NCBI RefSeq assembly: GCF_021412625.1
Contig: NZ_JAKCFI010000001.1
Span: 1,178,001 to 1,242,000 of the forward strand
Direction of reading: 5' to 3'
Length of the DNA stretch: 64,000 bases
Source of the DNA: Myxococcus stipitatus
GTDB taxonomy: Bacteria > Myxococcota > Myxococcia > Myxococcales > Myxococcaceae
Shown here: piece after piece, positions 27,921-36,507 of the stretch
Position numbering within the stretch: position 1 is the stretch's first letter
Layout: each line of letters begins with the position of its first letter
Notes under the pieces: generated by a model
Databases searched by the model: none
What the model saw: the letters and a program-made list of their open reading frames with translations, nothing else
Told to the model about the DNA's origin: nothing
Program-made: the position numbers and the translations under genes

Positions 27921-29297
27921 TCAGCCGATACGTCGCTCGGGCTGGAGAAGCACGTCCAGGCGATGGCGTTGCAGCTTGCCGTTCGACGTGCGCGGAAGCT
28001 GCTCGACCCGGTAGTAGTCGGTGGGAATCTTGTGCGGAGACAGGTGGGCGCTCAGCGTCTGGCGCAGCTCGCGCCGGGAGGGGCAGGGGGCTCCGGGGGC
28101 GAGTTGGAGGAAGGCGGTCAGCGCGGTGCCATAGAGCGCGTCCTCCCGTCCCCAGACCGCGGCGTCCTCCACGTGAGGCAAGCCACGCAAGGTCGTCTCG
28201 ATCTCCAGCGGGCTCAACCGCTCCCCACCGACCTTGAGCTGGTCGTCGTTGCGTCCCAGCAGCGTCACGAGCCCATCCGGGGCGAGTCGCGCGAGGTCTC
28301 CCGTGCGCAACCAGCCGTCCGCGACCTTGGCCCGAGTCGCCTCCTCGTCGCCGAGATAGCCGAGCATCACCTGGTCTCCCCGGACCCACAGCTCGCCTTC
28401 CGGACCGAGCTTCACGGAGAGATTTCCCACCGGGTAGCCGGTCGCCTGGCTCAGGAACGCGGGATGAGCGCTGCAAAGGCTCAGCACGCGAGGTGACAGC
28501 TCCGTCTGGCCATAGTTGACGTAGACCCGGGCCTGGGGGAATGCGCGCAGCAGCCGCTGTCGGAGGGCGAGGTCCACCGCGGCTCCGGCGCTGACGACAT
28601 GCGTGACGGCCTGTGTCCGTGGTGCGCCATCGCCCATCAGGCGCAGCAGGGTTTCGTGATGGGACGGGACCCCGCTGAGCATTCCCGCCAGCAGGCCGTC
28701 GTCGAGGCGCGCCTTCAGCTCCACCAGACTGGACAGGAGGAGGGTCGGGACTCCAGCGGACAGCGCGGGAAGCAGCTGCCCCAGCAACCCGAAGGAGTAG
28801 GAGAGGGGGAGAAACAGCGTCTGCTCCGGCGCGGAGTCGAAGTCGAGGGAACGCCGGACGGCCGCGACGTTCGCCTCCAGGTTCTCGCGGGAGAGCTGGA
28901 CGGCGCGGGGCGTGCCCGTGCTGCCGGAGGTGAACAACACCAGCGCCGTGTCCGGATGGTGTCGCATCCCCGCGTGACGGCTCCTCCAGGTCACCTGGAA
29001 GGACTCATCGAGTTCGAAGCAGCAACCCAGCGCCTCGCGCCGGGACTCCACCTCCGGCGCGGTCCACTCGGTCGCGAACACCGCCACGGGGATGGCGGTC
29101 TCGTACAGCGCGAGGAACGTGGCGATGAACTCGCGGCTGCGGTGGGCCCTCAGGATGGCGATGCCCGGAGGCAGGACCCCGAGCCGGTGCTTGCGCGCCT
29201 CGATGGCTTCGCGCAGCGCCTCGAAGGAGAGCTCGCGCCCCCCGAGTGTGAGGGCCCTGCTCGCGTCCGCCCGGGTGAAGGCCTGGAAGGGGCTCAT
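27921..29297 (-). CDS. ANL-superfamily acyl-adenylating enzyme (acyl-CoA/ACP ligase-like)
   Basis: The 458-residue protein has the ANL motifs in order: the P-loop FTSGSTGTPRAV (about 122-133, with Arg where Lys is usual), YVNYGQTELSP, GWLRTGDLA, GRNDDQLKVGGERLSP and the C-terminal catalytic Lys441 in SNGKLQR. It activates a carboxylic acid as acyl-AMP and passes it to CoA or a carrier-protein thiol. It has no fused carrier domain. As the last gene of the KAS III-ACP operon, 11 bases behind a KAS III gene, it could load a starter acid on the acyl carrier protein or release and activate the product. Its short N-terminal domain compared with typical 520-residue ligases is notable. Confidence 0.87.
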   Translation of the reverse strand: MSPFQAFTRADASRALTLGGRELSFEALREAIEARKHRLGVLPPGIAILRAHRSREFIATFLALYETAIPVAVFATEWTAPEVESRREALGCCFELDESFQVTWRSRHAGMRHHPDTALVLFTSGSTGTPRAVQLSRENLEANVAAVRRSLDFDSAPEQTLFLPLSYSFGLLGQLLPALSAGVPTLLLSSLVELKARLDDGLLAGMLSGVPSHHETLLRLMGDGAPRTQAVTHVVSAGAAVDLALRQRLLRAFPQARVYVNYGQTELSPRVLSLCSAHPAFLSQATGYPVGNLSVKLGPEGELWVRGDQVMLGYLGDEEATRAKVADGWLRTGDLARLAPDGLVTLLGRNDDQLKVGGERLSPLEIETTLRGLPHVEDAAVWGREDALYGTALTAFLQLAPGAPCPSRRELRQTLSAHLSPHKIPTDYYRVEQLPRTSNGKLQRHRLDVLLQPERRIG

Positions 29298-29308
29298 GGC
29301 TGGGTCCT

Positions 29309-30319
29309 CTACAGGCTGTGAAGGAGCGCGCAGGCCGAGGCCCCGCCGGCTCCCGCGGAGACCAGCAGTACCTTCTGCCCTGGCTTCAAGGGGAGCTGCT
29401 CCCGGAGGTGCGCGAGCGCGATGCCCACGCTGGCGCCCGAGGTGTTGCCGGTGAAGCGCACCGTCTCCACCACGCGCGCGGGGTCCACGCCGAGCCGCTC
29501 CGTCACCGCCCGCATCAGATGCAGGTTGGCCTGGTGGGGCACCACCCAGTCCACATCCGACACCTTCGTCTCCAGGCGGCGCAGCAGCGTGTCCGCGCCC
29601 GTGGTCATGTTCTCCACGCCCTTCATGAACAGCGTGGCTCCGTGCTCCATCTTGAGGAAGGCCTTGGAGGGGTCGTCGTTCCGGTGATGGGGCAGGCGCG
29701 AGCCTCCGGCGCGGATGGCGATGATGTCGGCCATGGAGGCATCCACGGACAGCTCGCTGGCGACGAGCTGGAAGTCCGCGCCCTCCGCGCGTCGCGTGAC
29801 GACGCAGGCGGCGCTGCCATCGCCGAACAGGGCGGTGGTCGCCAGGTCCTCGCGGTTGAGGAACTTGGAGCGGATGTCCGCGGCGATGACGAGCTGCTCT
29901 CCCCAGGTAGCGGTCGCGAGCGCCGCGCCCACGTGCACCGCGCTGGTGAAGCCCGCGCAGGCGGCGCTCAGGTCGAGGACTCCCACCCGTTCGAGTCCCA
30001 GTCGGGGAAGAATCAGGGGCGAGGTCGGCGGCGTGGGGAAGTCGCCGGAGACGGTGGCCAGCAGCACCTGGACGATGCGCGCGCGGTCGACGCGCCCCTC
30101 CTCGAACAAGCGCAGGGCCGCGGCCACCGCCGCGTCGCCGCACGACTGCTCGTCCGTGACCCAGCGCCGTTGTTCCACGCCCGTCCTGTGGGCAATCCAG
30201 CTGGGGCGGGCGCGGGTCCCCATCCAATCGAGGACGTCCTGGTTGGTGACCACCCGCTCGGGCAGCCAGGAGCGAGGCCCCACCAGGTACACGGGCTCAG
30301 TCGGTCTCAGGAAGCTCAC
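29309..30319 (-). CDS. KAS III-like condensing enzyme, second copy
   Basis: This 336-residue FabH-type ketosynthase keeps the full triad: Cys121 in LSAACAGF, His262 in VPHQAN and Asn292 in TGNTSGAS. The N-terminus contains WIAHRTGVEQRRWV, the FabH-like start signature. KAS III enzymes join an acyl-CoA primer to malonyl-ACP, but relatives also act as acyl transferases that form esters. The GTG start at 30319 overlaps the stop of the SDR gene by four bases, showing translational coupling. It differs strongly from the first KAS III of the operon, so they probably do different steps. Confidence 0.88.
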   Translation of the reverse strand: MSFLRPTEPVYLVGPRSWLPERVVTNQDVLDWMGTRARPSWIAHRTGVEQRRWVTDEQSCGDAAVAAALRLFEEGRVDRARIVQVLLATVSGDFPTPPTSPLILPRLGLERVGVLDLSAACAGFTSAVHVGAALATATWGEQLVIAADIRSKFLNREDLATTALFGDGSAACVVTRRAEGADFQLVASELSVDASMADIIAIRAGGSRLPHHRNDDPSKAFLKMEHGATLFMKGVENMTTGADTLLRRLETKVSDVDWVVPHQANLHLMRAVTERLGVDPARVVETVRFTGNTSGASVGIALAHLREQLPLKPGQKVLLVSAGAGGASACALLHSL

Positions 30320-31071
30320 GGTCGCAACACTCCTTCCAGGCGGAACATCGGCAGGCCGCCCGTGACGTCGAGCGCCGCGCCGTTGATGTACTGGTGCGGG
30401 GAGAGGAGCGGGTCGAGCACCTCCCCGACATGCCCAGGCTCGCCCAGCGCGCCCTGCGGGATGACGCCCCCCATCCGCTCGACGTAGCGCGCGCGGGACC
30501 AGTACTTCTTCGTCCGCTCCGTCTTGAAGATGCCCAGCCGCACGGTGTTGGCGAGGACGTTGAACTCGCCGTAGTCCACCGCGAGGTTGCGCATCAGCCC
30601 CTCCAACGCGGACTTGCACAGGATGTAGGCGCCATAACGTCCCGTGCCGTTGACGGTGGAGACACTCGAGACGAGGACGATGCGCCCCCAGCGCGCGGCG
30701 ACCATCGAGGGCAGCACGCGGCGGACGAGCCAGAGGTTCCCCATCAGGTTCGCCGCGACGTCCGCGTCGAGCGCCTCCTGGGGCAGTTCGTGGAAGCGGT
30801 GGCGCGGAGGTCGCCGGGTCCAGGCATTGAGGACGAGCGCCTGGAGCCCGGAGTCCAGCACCTTGGCGAGCCCGGCCTCCGCCCCGGTCGGCGCCGCGAG
30901 GTCCAGCACGAGCCCCTTCGCGTCCAACCCCTCCGCGCGGTAGCGCGCCAGCGTCCGCTCCAGCGACTCCGCGGACGACGCCGTGACGAAGACGTCGTCG
31001 CCCAGCGCCAGTCGACGTCGCGCGATGGCGAAGCCGATGTCGGAGCCGCCTCCGGTGACGAGGACCTTCAT
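30316..31071 (-). CDS. Short-chain dehydrogenase/reductase (ketoreductase-like)
   Basis: The 251-residue protein has the N-terminal cofactor motif VTGGGSDIGFAIA, NAW in place of the usual NNAG, Ser in VLVSSVS, and the Tyr-Lys pair in YGAYILCKSA. This is an SDR fold such as FabG, which reduces 3-oxoacyl-ACP with NADPH. Its place directly behind the acyl carrier protein (ATGA overlap) and ahead of the second KAS III agrees with reduction of an ACP-bound ketone. The altered NNAG motif and a shortened C-terminus make substrate prediction unsafe. Confidence 0.86.
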   Translation of the reverse strand: MKVLVTGGGSDIGFAIARRRLALGDDVFVTASSAESLERTLARYRAEGLDAKGLVLDLAAPTGAEAGLAKVLDSGLQALVLNAWTRRPPRHRFHELPQEALDADVAANLMGNLWLVRRVLPSMVAARWGRIVLVSSVSTVNGTGRYGAYILCKSALEGLMRNLAVDYGEFNVLANTVRLGIFKTERTKKYWSRARYVERMGGVIPQGALGEPGHVGEVLDPLLSPHQYINGAALDVTGGLPMFRLEGVLRP

Positions 31072-31304
31072 GCGGCCCCCAACCGACGCAGCCAGCGGGC
31101 CAGCGCGTCGAGGCTCTCGAAGCAGGACTCGGAGAAGTCATGCCCGGAGATTCGCAGGGAGAACTCCTTCTCCAGCGCGGCCACCGAGAGCACCATCATC
31201 AGGCTGTCCATCCCATACGAGGCCAGGGGCTCGGACGTTCCGCTGGGGAGGTCCTCCATCCCAGCGGCCCTCAGCGCCCTGCCGATGCGTTCGACCAGCT
31301 CCAT
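31068..31304 (-). CDS. Acyl carrier protein
   Basis: A 78-residue four-helix carrier with the phosphopantetheine site Ser34 in YGMDSLMMV, preceded by an acidic-amphipathic helix. It is a dedicated carrier and not the main FAS ACP, which normally reads GADSLDTVE. It lies inside the seven-gene operon, 15 bases after the first KAS III and overlapping the SDR gene by four bases, so it is the probable thioester shuttle of this pathway. Confidence 0.9.
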   Translation of the reverse strand: MELVERIGRALRAAGMEDLPSGTSEPLASYGMDSLMMVLSVAALEKEFSLRISGHDFSESCFESLDALARWLRRLGAA

Positions 31305-31319
31305 GGCGTGCTCCCTCGT

Positions 31320-32360
31320 TCAGCGCTTCGTCCAGTGCTGCATCGCGAAGGACAGGCCGCCCCCCACGCTCATCAGCAGCACGCCCTCCCCGGGGGAGAA
31401 CAGGTCCTGCTCCAGCGCCTCCGACAGGGAGAAGAGGACGGAGGCGCCTCCCACGTTGCCCACGCGGTCCGCGCTCCAGACGAGCCGTGCGTCCAGCCCT
31501 CCCACGTCGACGACCTGCTCGATGAGCTTGCGATTGATTTGATGGGCCACCACCCAGCGGATGTCCTTCAAGCCCCGGCCGCCGGGGAACATCGCGCCGA
31601 GCATCTCGAGGTATCGCCGCAGGGCCTCTTCGCGCAGGCGCGTGCCATCCCCGGTCATCGCGTAGCCACCGGCGTCCAGCGTGGCCCGTGCCGGGGGCAG
31701 CCGTCCGGGCGTGGTGTACAGGTCCACCAGCGTTCCGTCGGTGGCATAGAGGCACTTGCGCACCTCGAAGTCGGCGGCCTCGGTCGCGCGCTTCAGCCAC
31801 ACGGCCGCGCCTCCGTCCGCGAGGATGAACCACGTCTCCTTCATGTCGGGGTTCATCACCTTGGACAGCGTCTCCGCGCAGCTGACGAGCACGTTGTCGT
31901 GGCCGCTGCCCAGCAACGCCATGGCGAGGTGCAGGCTGGCCAGCGAGGTGGAGCACCCGGCCTTCACCTCCCACGCCGAGGCGTCGCTCCCGAGCCGTCC
32001 CAGGATGGCCGCGGCCTGTGAGCCGGTGTAGCGACTGGTCGTGGTGGTGCCGTGAATGAACGCCTGGACCATGGCGGGCGCACGCGTGCCGATGGCGCTC
32101 CTCGCCGCCTCCAGGGCCAGCGACTCGCTGGTCTCCTCTTCGTCTCGTGGCAGGGCGCCTGGACGCCGCGAGAGATACCGCTGGCTGAAGCCCAGTCGTG
32201 TCGTCACCTTGTGCGCCAGCGTGTCCAGCAACCGGGGCGTACGACCGGGATGCTCCGGGTCGAGCGCGAGCAGCTGCGCATTGGAGATGGGCCCATCGGC
32301 GGGCAGCGCGCGGCCGTGCCCCAGCACCTGGATGCCCAGGCGCGGCTCCAGGACTTTCAT
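31320..32360 (-). CDS. KAS III-like condensing enzyme, first copy
   Basis: The 346-residue enzyme keeps the ketosynthase III triad: Cys136 in KAGCSTSLASLH, His273 in AHQINRK and Asn302 in VGNVGGAS. The N-terminal third is divergent from FabH and closer to specialised KAS III/OleA-type or starter-unit enzymes. It starts with ATG at 32360, overlapping the stop of the hexapeptide-repeat protein by four bases. Two complete condensing enzymes in one operon suggest either two rounds with different substrates or one condensing and one ester-forming step. Confidence 0.88.
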   Translation of the reverse strand: MKVLEPRLGIQVLGHGRALPADGPISNAQLLALDPEHPGRTPRLLDTLAHKVTTRLGFSQRYLSRRPGALPRDEEETSESLALEAARSAIGTRAPAMVQAFIHGTTTTSRYTGSQAAAILGRLGSDASAWEVKAGCSTSLASLHLAMALLGSGHDNVLVSCAETLSKVMNPDMKETWFILADGGAAVWLKRATEAADFEVRKCLYATDGTLVDLYTTPGRLPPARATLDAGGYAMTGDGTRLREEALRRYLEMLGAMFPGGRGLKDIRWVVAHQINRKLIEQVVDVGGLDARLVWSADRVGNVGGASVLFSLSEALEQDLFSPGEGVLLMSVGGGLSFAMQHWTKR

Positions 32361-33136
32361 GAGGGCCGCTCCTCGGTGGACGGGGAGGGCGCGCGGCTGG
32401 CGGGGTTGAAGTGCTCCCACTCGAAGTTCTCCAGCCGGGAGTCCTCGGGCAGCGTGTCCTTCAGGAGCTTGTTCTGCATGCCGATCCAGCTCCGCGCGCC
32501 GATGCTCGTGCGCGGCCCCACCATCGCCCCCGCGCCGACGAAGACGTTCTCTCCGAGCGTGACGTTCCCCAGCATCACCTTGTCGCCCAGGAACAGGTGT
32601 CCGATGAGCAGGACGTTGGCGCCCACGGTGCAACCCTTGCCGACGGTCAGCAGCGGGTAGTCCGCGAGCACCGCGAAGATGGAGGAGTTCACGCCGTATG
32701 CGATGCGTGCCCCCATCGCGCGCCAGTAGAGGTACTTCGTCAGATAAAAGGAGAAGAAGAAGGGTTGCAGACCGGCGATGCGCACCGAGTGGCCCAGACA
32801 CAGCGTCATGAACCAGGCCAGGTAGTCGCGAGACAGCTCCATCTTGTACGTGCCCGGGCGCATGCGCGGGATGCACAGGCGCACGAGCCAGCACGTCACG
32901 AGGAACGCCGCCGCCAGGACGGCGGGCGCGAGCAGCGCCCAGAGCGGGAAGGCGGCCTGCTCCCAGCTCCAGCGGAGGAAGAGGGCGAAGGCCCACCAGG
33001 CCACGAGCGCTGGCGTCAGCGAGAACGTCATGGTGATGAGGTCCACCACCAGCACGCGCGCGACGCTGAAGCCCTGGGACTGGTGCTTGAACTTCCGGCG
33101 CGCGGTGGCGAGCGTGTCGTCGGGGTGCTCGCTCAT
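32357..33136 (-). CDS. Membrane-anchored left-handed beta-helix (hexapeptide) acyltransferase-like protein
   Basis: The 259-residue protein begins with two hydrophobic segments (about residues 27-55 and 62-90), followed by a cytoplasmic region and a left-handed beta-helix from about 160 on, with hexapeptide steps such as LTVGKGCTVGANVLLIG, KVMLGNVTLGENVFVG and TSIGARSWIG. This layout is reminiscent of the C-terminal part of poly-lysine-synthetase-type NRPS termination domains (membrane segments plus hexapeptide helix). It may be an acyltransferase that puts the finished acyl chain on a membrane acceptor. No catalytic residue can be named. Four-base overlaps join it to the genes before and after. 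Confidence 0.75.
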   Translation of the reverse strand: MSEHPDDTLATARRKFKHQSQGFSVARVLVVDLITMTFSLTPALVAWWAFALFLRWSWEQAAFPLWALLAPAVLAAAFLVTCWLVRLCIPRMRPGTYKMELSRDYLAWFMTLCLGHSVRIAGLQPFFFSFYLTKYLYWRAMGARIAYGVNSSIFAVLADYPLLTVGKGCTVGANVLLIGHLFLGDKVMLGNVTLGENVFVGAGAMVGPRTSIGARSWIGMQNKLLKDTLPEDSRLENFEWEHFNPASRAPSPSTEERPS

Positions 33137-34332
33137 GCGGCCTCCCGCGTGTTCCGGGCGTCCGGCTCGGGATGGACCTGGTAGAGCGGGAAGTAGGACG
33201 CGACGCGGCCCTCCTCGACGTCTCGGGCGAGGGCGGGGATTTCGTGCCAGGCGTAGACGCGCTCGTCGTCCACGGGGGGGAGCCAGCCCGACTCCTCGGC
33301 GAAGCCCACGGCGGCCACGGCCTCGGAGTAGCGCGCGTAGTGGGTGTTGATGTGCTGGTGGCGCCTGGTGCACTCGGTGGAGCGGGAGAGGTCCATCAGG
33401 TCCGCCCCCAGCTTCCACCCGGCGGAGGCGATGACGCCCTCGCGTCCCAGGGCCTTGAGGCTGGCCTGGAGGAGCGGCCCGCCGATGTGGTCGAGGAAGA
33501 TGGAGACGTCCTGGCCCCGGCCCGCCTCCTTCACTCGCGCGAGGAAGAGCTTCTCCGAGTGGGTATAGCGCTGGCGGTAGTCCGCGTCCGTGGCGAAGCG
33601 GGCCGCGTCGAGGTGCAGGTCCGGGAAGTCCCTGCGGTCCAGGGGGATGATGCCCACGGACTCCAGGTGCCGCAGGCGCTCCTCCTGCGAGGTGACCATG
33701 GCCACGCGGCACCCCGCGAAGCGCGCGAGGCGCAGCTGCGCGTACGCGACGCCGCCGCCCCAGCCCACGACGAAGGGCACGGGACAATCCGACTCACCGA
33801 CCTGGAGCCGGAAGCAGCCCCAGGCGAGCCGCCAGTTGGACCACGCGGTGATGTAGCGCAGGGAGAAGGCCGCCCACTGCTTCAGCGAGTGGCGGCTCTG
33901 GCGGGGGAGGGGGATGAGGACGTGCTGGGGGAGCCGTGTGCGGTGGGCCAGCAGGCCCATGGTGCGGCTCGCGTCATAGGCGAGGACCTTGACCGGGTAG
34001 CCGTGCTCGTCGGGCTCGGCGTTGCAGAAGACGAGGCAGTGGTCGCCGGGGCGCACGCGCGTGACGGCGCTGCCCGTCTCCACCACGCGGACCACGCCCG
34101 CGTTGCCGAGCACGACCTTGTCCTCGCGGCGCAGGCGGCAGATGTCCACCGGGGTGCGCTGGAGGGCGTGGCCCATGTTGCCCTCCCAGCAGCCGTAGAT
34201 GGGCTCCGCCACCACGTCCTCGGGCCCTGGCTCGGGGAAGGAGAAGGACTCCTCCACCAGCGTCCCGGGAACAGCGTGTCCGTCCCGCTGACGCTCGCCT
34301 CGATGAAGGACCCAGGCCCGTGTCTCCCGCAT
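33133..34332 (-). CDS. Zinc-less MDR-family dehydrogenase/reductase (crotonyl-CoA reductase-like)
   Basis: This 399-residue protein is the first gene of the operon. It has a GroES-like domain with GCWEGNMGHALQ (resembling the crotonyl-CoA carboxylase/reductase GWEGN pattern), RPGDHCLVF, and a Rossmann domain starting around VVGWGGGVAYAQLRLARFAGC. A later segment (FLDHIGGPLLQASLKALGREGVIASAG) is typical for MDR enoyl reductases. No structural zinc Cys cluster is present. It may reduce an enoyl-CoA or make a branched extender unit. The start ATG at 34332 has GGAGG as ribosome site, which can be sequestered in a leader hairpin. Confidence 0.82.
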   Translation of the reverse strand: MRETRAWVLHRGERQRDGHAVPGTLVEESFSFPEPGPEDVVAEPIYGCWEGNMGHALQRTPVDICRLRREDKVVLGNAGVVRVVETGSAVTRVRPGDHCLVFCNAEPDEHGYPVKVLAYDASRTMGLLAHRTRLPQHVLIPLPRQSRHSLKQWAAFSLRYITAWSNWRLAWGCFRLQVGESDCPVPFVVGWGGGVAYAQLRLARFAGCRVAMVTSQEERLRHLESVGIIPLDRRDFPDLHLDAARFATDADYRQRYTHSEKLFLARVKEAGRGQDVSIFLDHIGGPLLQASLKALGREGVIASAGWKLGADLMDLSRSTECTRRHQHINTHYARYSEAVAAVGFAEESGWLPPVDDERVYAWHEIPALARDVEEGRVASYFPLYQVHPEPDARNTREAA

Positions 34333-34337
34333 GTCGC

Positions 34338-34380
34338 CTCCACTGTCGCGCTCGTCGTCGAGCCGCGCGCCGAAGTGGAG
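34338..34380 (-). promoter_or_regulatory. Leader hairpin masking the ribosome site of the KAS III/ACP operon
   Basis: On the minus strand the arms CTCCACT (34374-34380) and AGTGGAG (34338-34344) pair and enclose an inner GCTCG/CGAGC stem (34350-34363), extended by CGC/GCG across one bulge. The proximal arm contains the ribosome site GGAGG, six bases before ATG 34332. Such a structure could control translation of the first gene and, through coupling, of the operon. Stability was not computed. Confidence 0.45.
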
Positions 34381-34515
34381 TGCATGATGTTGAAGGGTGA
34401 TTCAGGTCTCAAGAATGCGCGGGGTATGGGGCGCTCGAGCGCGGGAGCGTGCTCGGGAGGTCGCTGTCCGTGGGATTGCGCGGGAGTCGCGGTGGGTCTC
34501 GTTCGGAGCCGGGCG

Positions 34516-35286
34516 TCAGAACCACGGCCGCCGCGTCTGGACCTCGCAGCCCCATCCGTCGTAGGTGCCACCGTGGGGTTCGACCAGCTCGAGGATTTCG
34601 GCGGTCACCGCGTCCGCCTGACCATCGTCGAGTCGGTCCTTTCGCGTGAAGTCAAGCCTCCATGGCGCATGGGGCTTGTCGTGGGGGCAGGGCGGCTCGA
34701 CCGCGAATCCCCTGCTGGCGAGGGCCCTGGCGGCCTGCTCCGCCGCGTGGGCGCTCTGGAATTCACAACGGTGGTCGATCGTCCGGGGGACGTCGTGCAG
34801 GTCGCCATTCTTCTTCATGAAGGCGAGCAGCTGACGATTGGCCATGAAGTGTTGGCTGTGTCCATCGGGATAGAGCCAGTCGCGGTAGGCCCTCCATTCA
34901 GGATCCCGCGTCAGGCGGACCGTCGCGAAGTAGCTGCCCTGGGCTCCTCGTACGACGTCCACGACCGCTGCCTCGGAGGTGCTCTCGGGACCATAGAAGT
35001 ACAGGTCCGTGGTGCCCTGCCCGACCGCGTGGCCCACGAAGATCAGGTCGAGCGGAGCGAGTGCCTGCTCCAACGCATCCTCCAGCGCGAACAATGGCTG
35101 GCACTCCTCTCTTGCCCGCAGTCCGTCCGGGCGTGGCGCCTTCATCGGGATGACCACGATGACGCCCACCGGATGGCTCGCGAGCGGCGCCACGCGGGCG
35201 GCGCCCATGTCCAGGTACATGGAGACAGGGCCCTCCGTCGTCTGCGCCATGTACGTGTCGACTTGACTGGTCCAGGTGCGCGCCAT
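34516..35286 (-). CDS. DUF695 / RraB-like two-domain protein
   Basis: The 256-residue protein is cytoplasmic. Residues about 1-140 match the DUF695 type (WTSQVDTYMAQTTEGPVSMYLDMG, HPVGVIVVIPMKAPRPDGL, FVGHAVGQGTTDLYFYG). Residues about 150-256 resemble regulator of RNase E activity B (RraB): NRQLLAFMKKNGDLHDVPRTIDH, then HAAEQAARALASRGF and DGWGCEVQ. The DUF695-RraB pair occurs in many bacteria; a link with RNase E inhibition is known only for the RraB of E. coli. The ATG at 35286 follows AGGAGAG. It is divergent from the DTW gene, another RNA-related function. Confidence 0.78.
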   Translation of the reverse strand: MARTWTSQVDTYMAQTTEGPVSMYLDMGAARVAPLASHPVGVIVVIPMKAPRPDGLRAREECQPLFALEDALEQALAPLDLIFVGHAVGQGTTDLYFYGPESTSEAAVVDVVRGAQGSYFATVRLTRDPEWRAYRDWLYPDGHSQHFMANRQLLAFMKKNGDLHDVPRTIDHRCEFQSAHAAEQAARALASRGFAVEPPCPHDKPHAPWRLDFTRKDRLDDGQADAVTAEILELVEPHGGTYDGWGCEVQTRRPWF

Positions 35287-35426
35287 CTCTCCTGCATCCT
35301 TTCGTCCAACGCGCTCGCGCGTGCGCAGCCCGCAACGGGAGCCTTCATATCCGAGAAGAGCACTCGACCGGGTTGGCCCGAACGAGCGCTTTTCTTCGGA
35401 GCCGTCGCGGCACAGGATGCCGCCCG

Positions 35427-35999
35427 ATGTCTCCGCGTGCCGCCCCTCGCCCCCGTTGTGATCGCTGCAACCTCCCATCCCACCTGTGCCTGTGCGCGGA
35501 GATTCCCCAGGTGAGGACGAGGACCCGGTTCGTCCTGCTCCAGCACGCGCTGGAGATTCGGAAGAAGAGCAACACGGGCAGGGTCGCCGCCCTCGCGCTC
35601 GAGAACTCGGCGCTGCTGACCCACGGCTTGCCGGGCGATGCCTTGGATTCCTCGCTGCTGTCCGCGCCGGGGACCTGGCTGCTCTACCCGGACGGGCCTC
35701 CGATGCCAGCGGAGGTCCCGCCTCCGAAACAGCTCGTGGTGCTCGACGGCAGCTGGTCCCAGGCGCGACGGATGAGCCAGCGTCTCCCCGTCCTCCGCGC
35801 ACTCCCGCGCCTCGTGCTGCCTCCACCGCCGCCTGGGATGCTCAAGCTCCGCGAGCCCACGCACCCCTCGGGCATGTCCACGCTGGACGCCATCGCCCAG
35901 GCCGTGGCCCTGCTCGAAGGGGAGGATGTGGCCGCCCCGCTCGCGCGACTGGCCGCGCTGCGAGTCCAGCGTATCGCCGACTGCGGCTCGCTGAACTGA
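35427..35999 (+). CDS. DTW-domain protein, probable tRNA-uridine aminocarboxypropyltransferase (TapT/YfiP-like)
   Basis: This 190-residue protein has the N-terminal zinc-type motif RCDRCNLPSHLCLCAEIP, then FVLLQHALEIRKKSNTGR and LDGSWSQARRM, where the family's D-x-T-W is present with Ser for Thr, and a C-terminal REPTHPSGMSTLDAIAQAVALLEG. DTW enzymes of the TapT type add the aminocarboxypropyl group of SAM to uridine in tRNA (acp3U47 in E. coli). An ATG at 35427 is chosen; an in-frame ATG at 35373 would add an 18-residue Arg-rich tail. It is a single gene. Confidence 0.85.
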   Translation: MSPRAAPRPRCDRCNLPSHLCLCAEIPQVRTRTRFVLLQHALEIRKKSNTGRVAALALENSALLTHGLPGDALDSSLLSAPGTWLLYPDGPPMPAEVPPPKQLVVLDGSWSQARRMSQRLPVLRALPRLVLPPPPPGMLKLREPTHPSGMSTLDAIAQAVALLEGEDVAAPLARLAALRVQRIADCGSLN

Positions 36000-36131
36000 G
36001 CCCTCGGGCGTACCACTCGGGTGGTATGGCCCCGGCCCGCGTCGGGTGGTTCTCTGCCCTCCACGCGCGTCTCCTCCCGGGAGGCGCGTCGCCGGGCCGC
36101 GAGCGCGGTCCGCCACCCGTGGGGGCACGCC

Positions 36132-36479
36132 ATGTCCGTCCAGTTCGATCCCAAGATCATCCAGTCACACGCCGCCGCGCTCTACGCGCAGGCCAGCCGC
36201 ATCGTCTTCCGCTTCGGAGCCACCGGCCTCGTCGTGGGCGCGCTGGGCGGCCTCATGGCGGGGGGCGGAGAGCGAGGCCCGGGGCTCGCCATCGTCGGCG
36301 GCGTCCTCGGTGCGTTCATCGGCGTGAGCATGGCGCGGGGCAGGGCGTTCGCGCTCCAGCTCCAGGCGCAGACCGCCCTCTGTCACGTGGCCATCGAGGC
36401 CAACACCCGCAGGACCGCCGACGCGCTGGTCGCGACGGAACGCAAGCCCGAGCTCGCCCAGCTCTCCCAGGTGGGCTGA
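36132..36479 (+). CDS. Small membrane protein of unknown function
   Basis: A 115-residue protein with a hydrophilic start (MSVQFDPKIIQSHAAALYAQASRIVFRF), a glycine-rich helical hairpin at about residues 29-68 (GATGLVVGALGGLMAG, GLAIVGGVLGAFIGVSMARG) and a hydrophilic helical tail. The glycine pattern resembles glycine-zipper membrane proteins. I do not recognise a family. It is convergent with the STM4014 gene, 28 bases away. Confidence 0.65.
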   Translation: MSVQFDPKIIQSHAAALYAQASRIVFRFGATGLVVGALGGLMAGGGERGPGLAIVGGVLGAFIGVSMARGRAFALQLQAQTALCHVAIEANTRRTADALVATERKPELAQLSQVG

Positions 36480-36507
36480 CCCACACCCGCGGGAATCGCG
36501 AGGCCCG

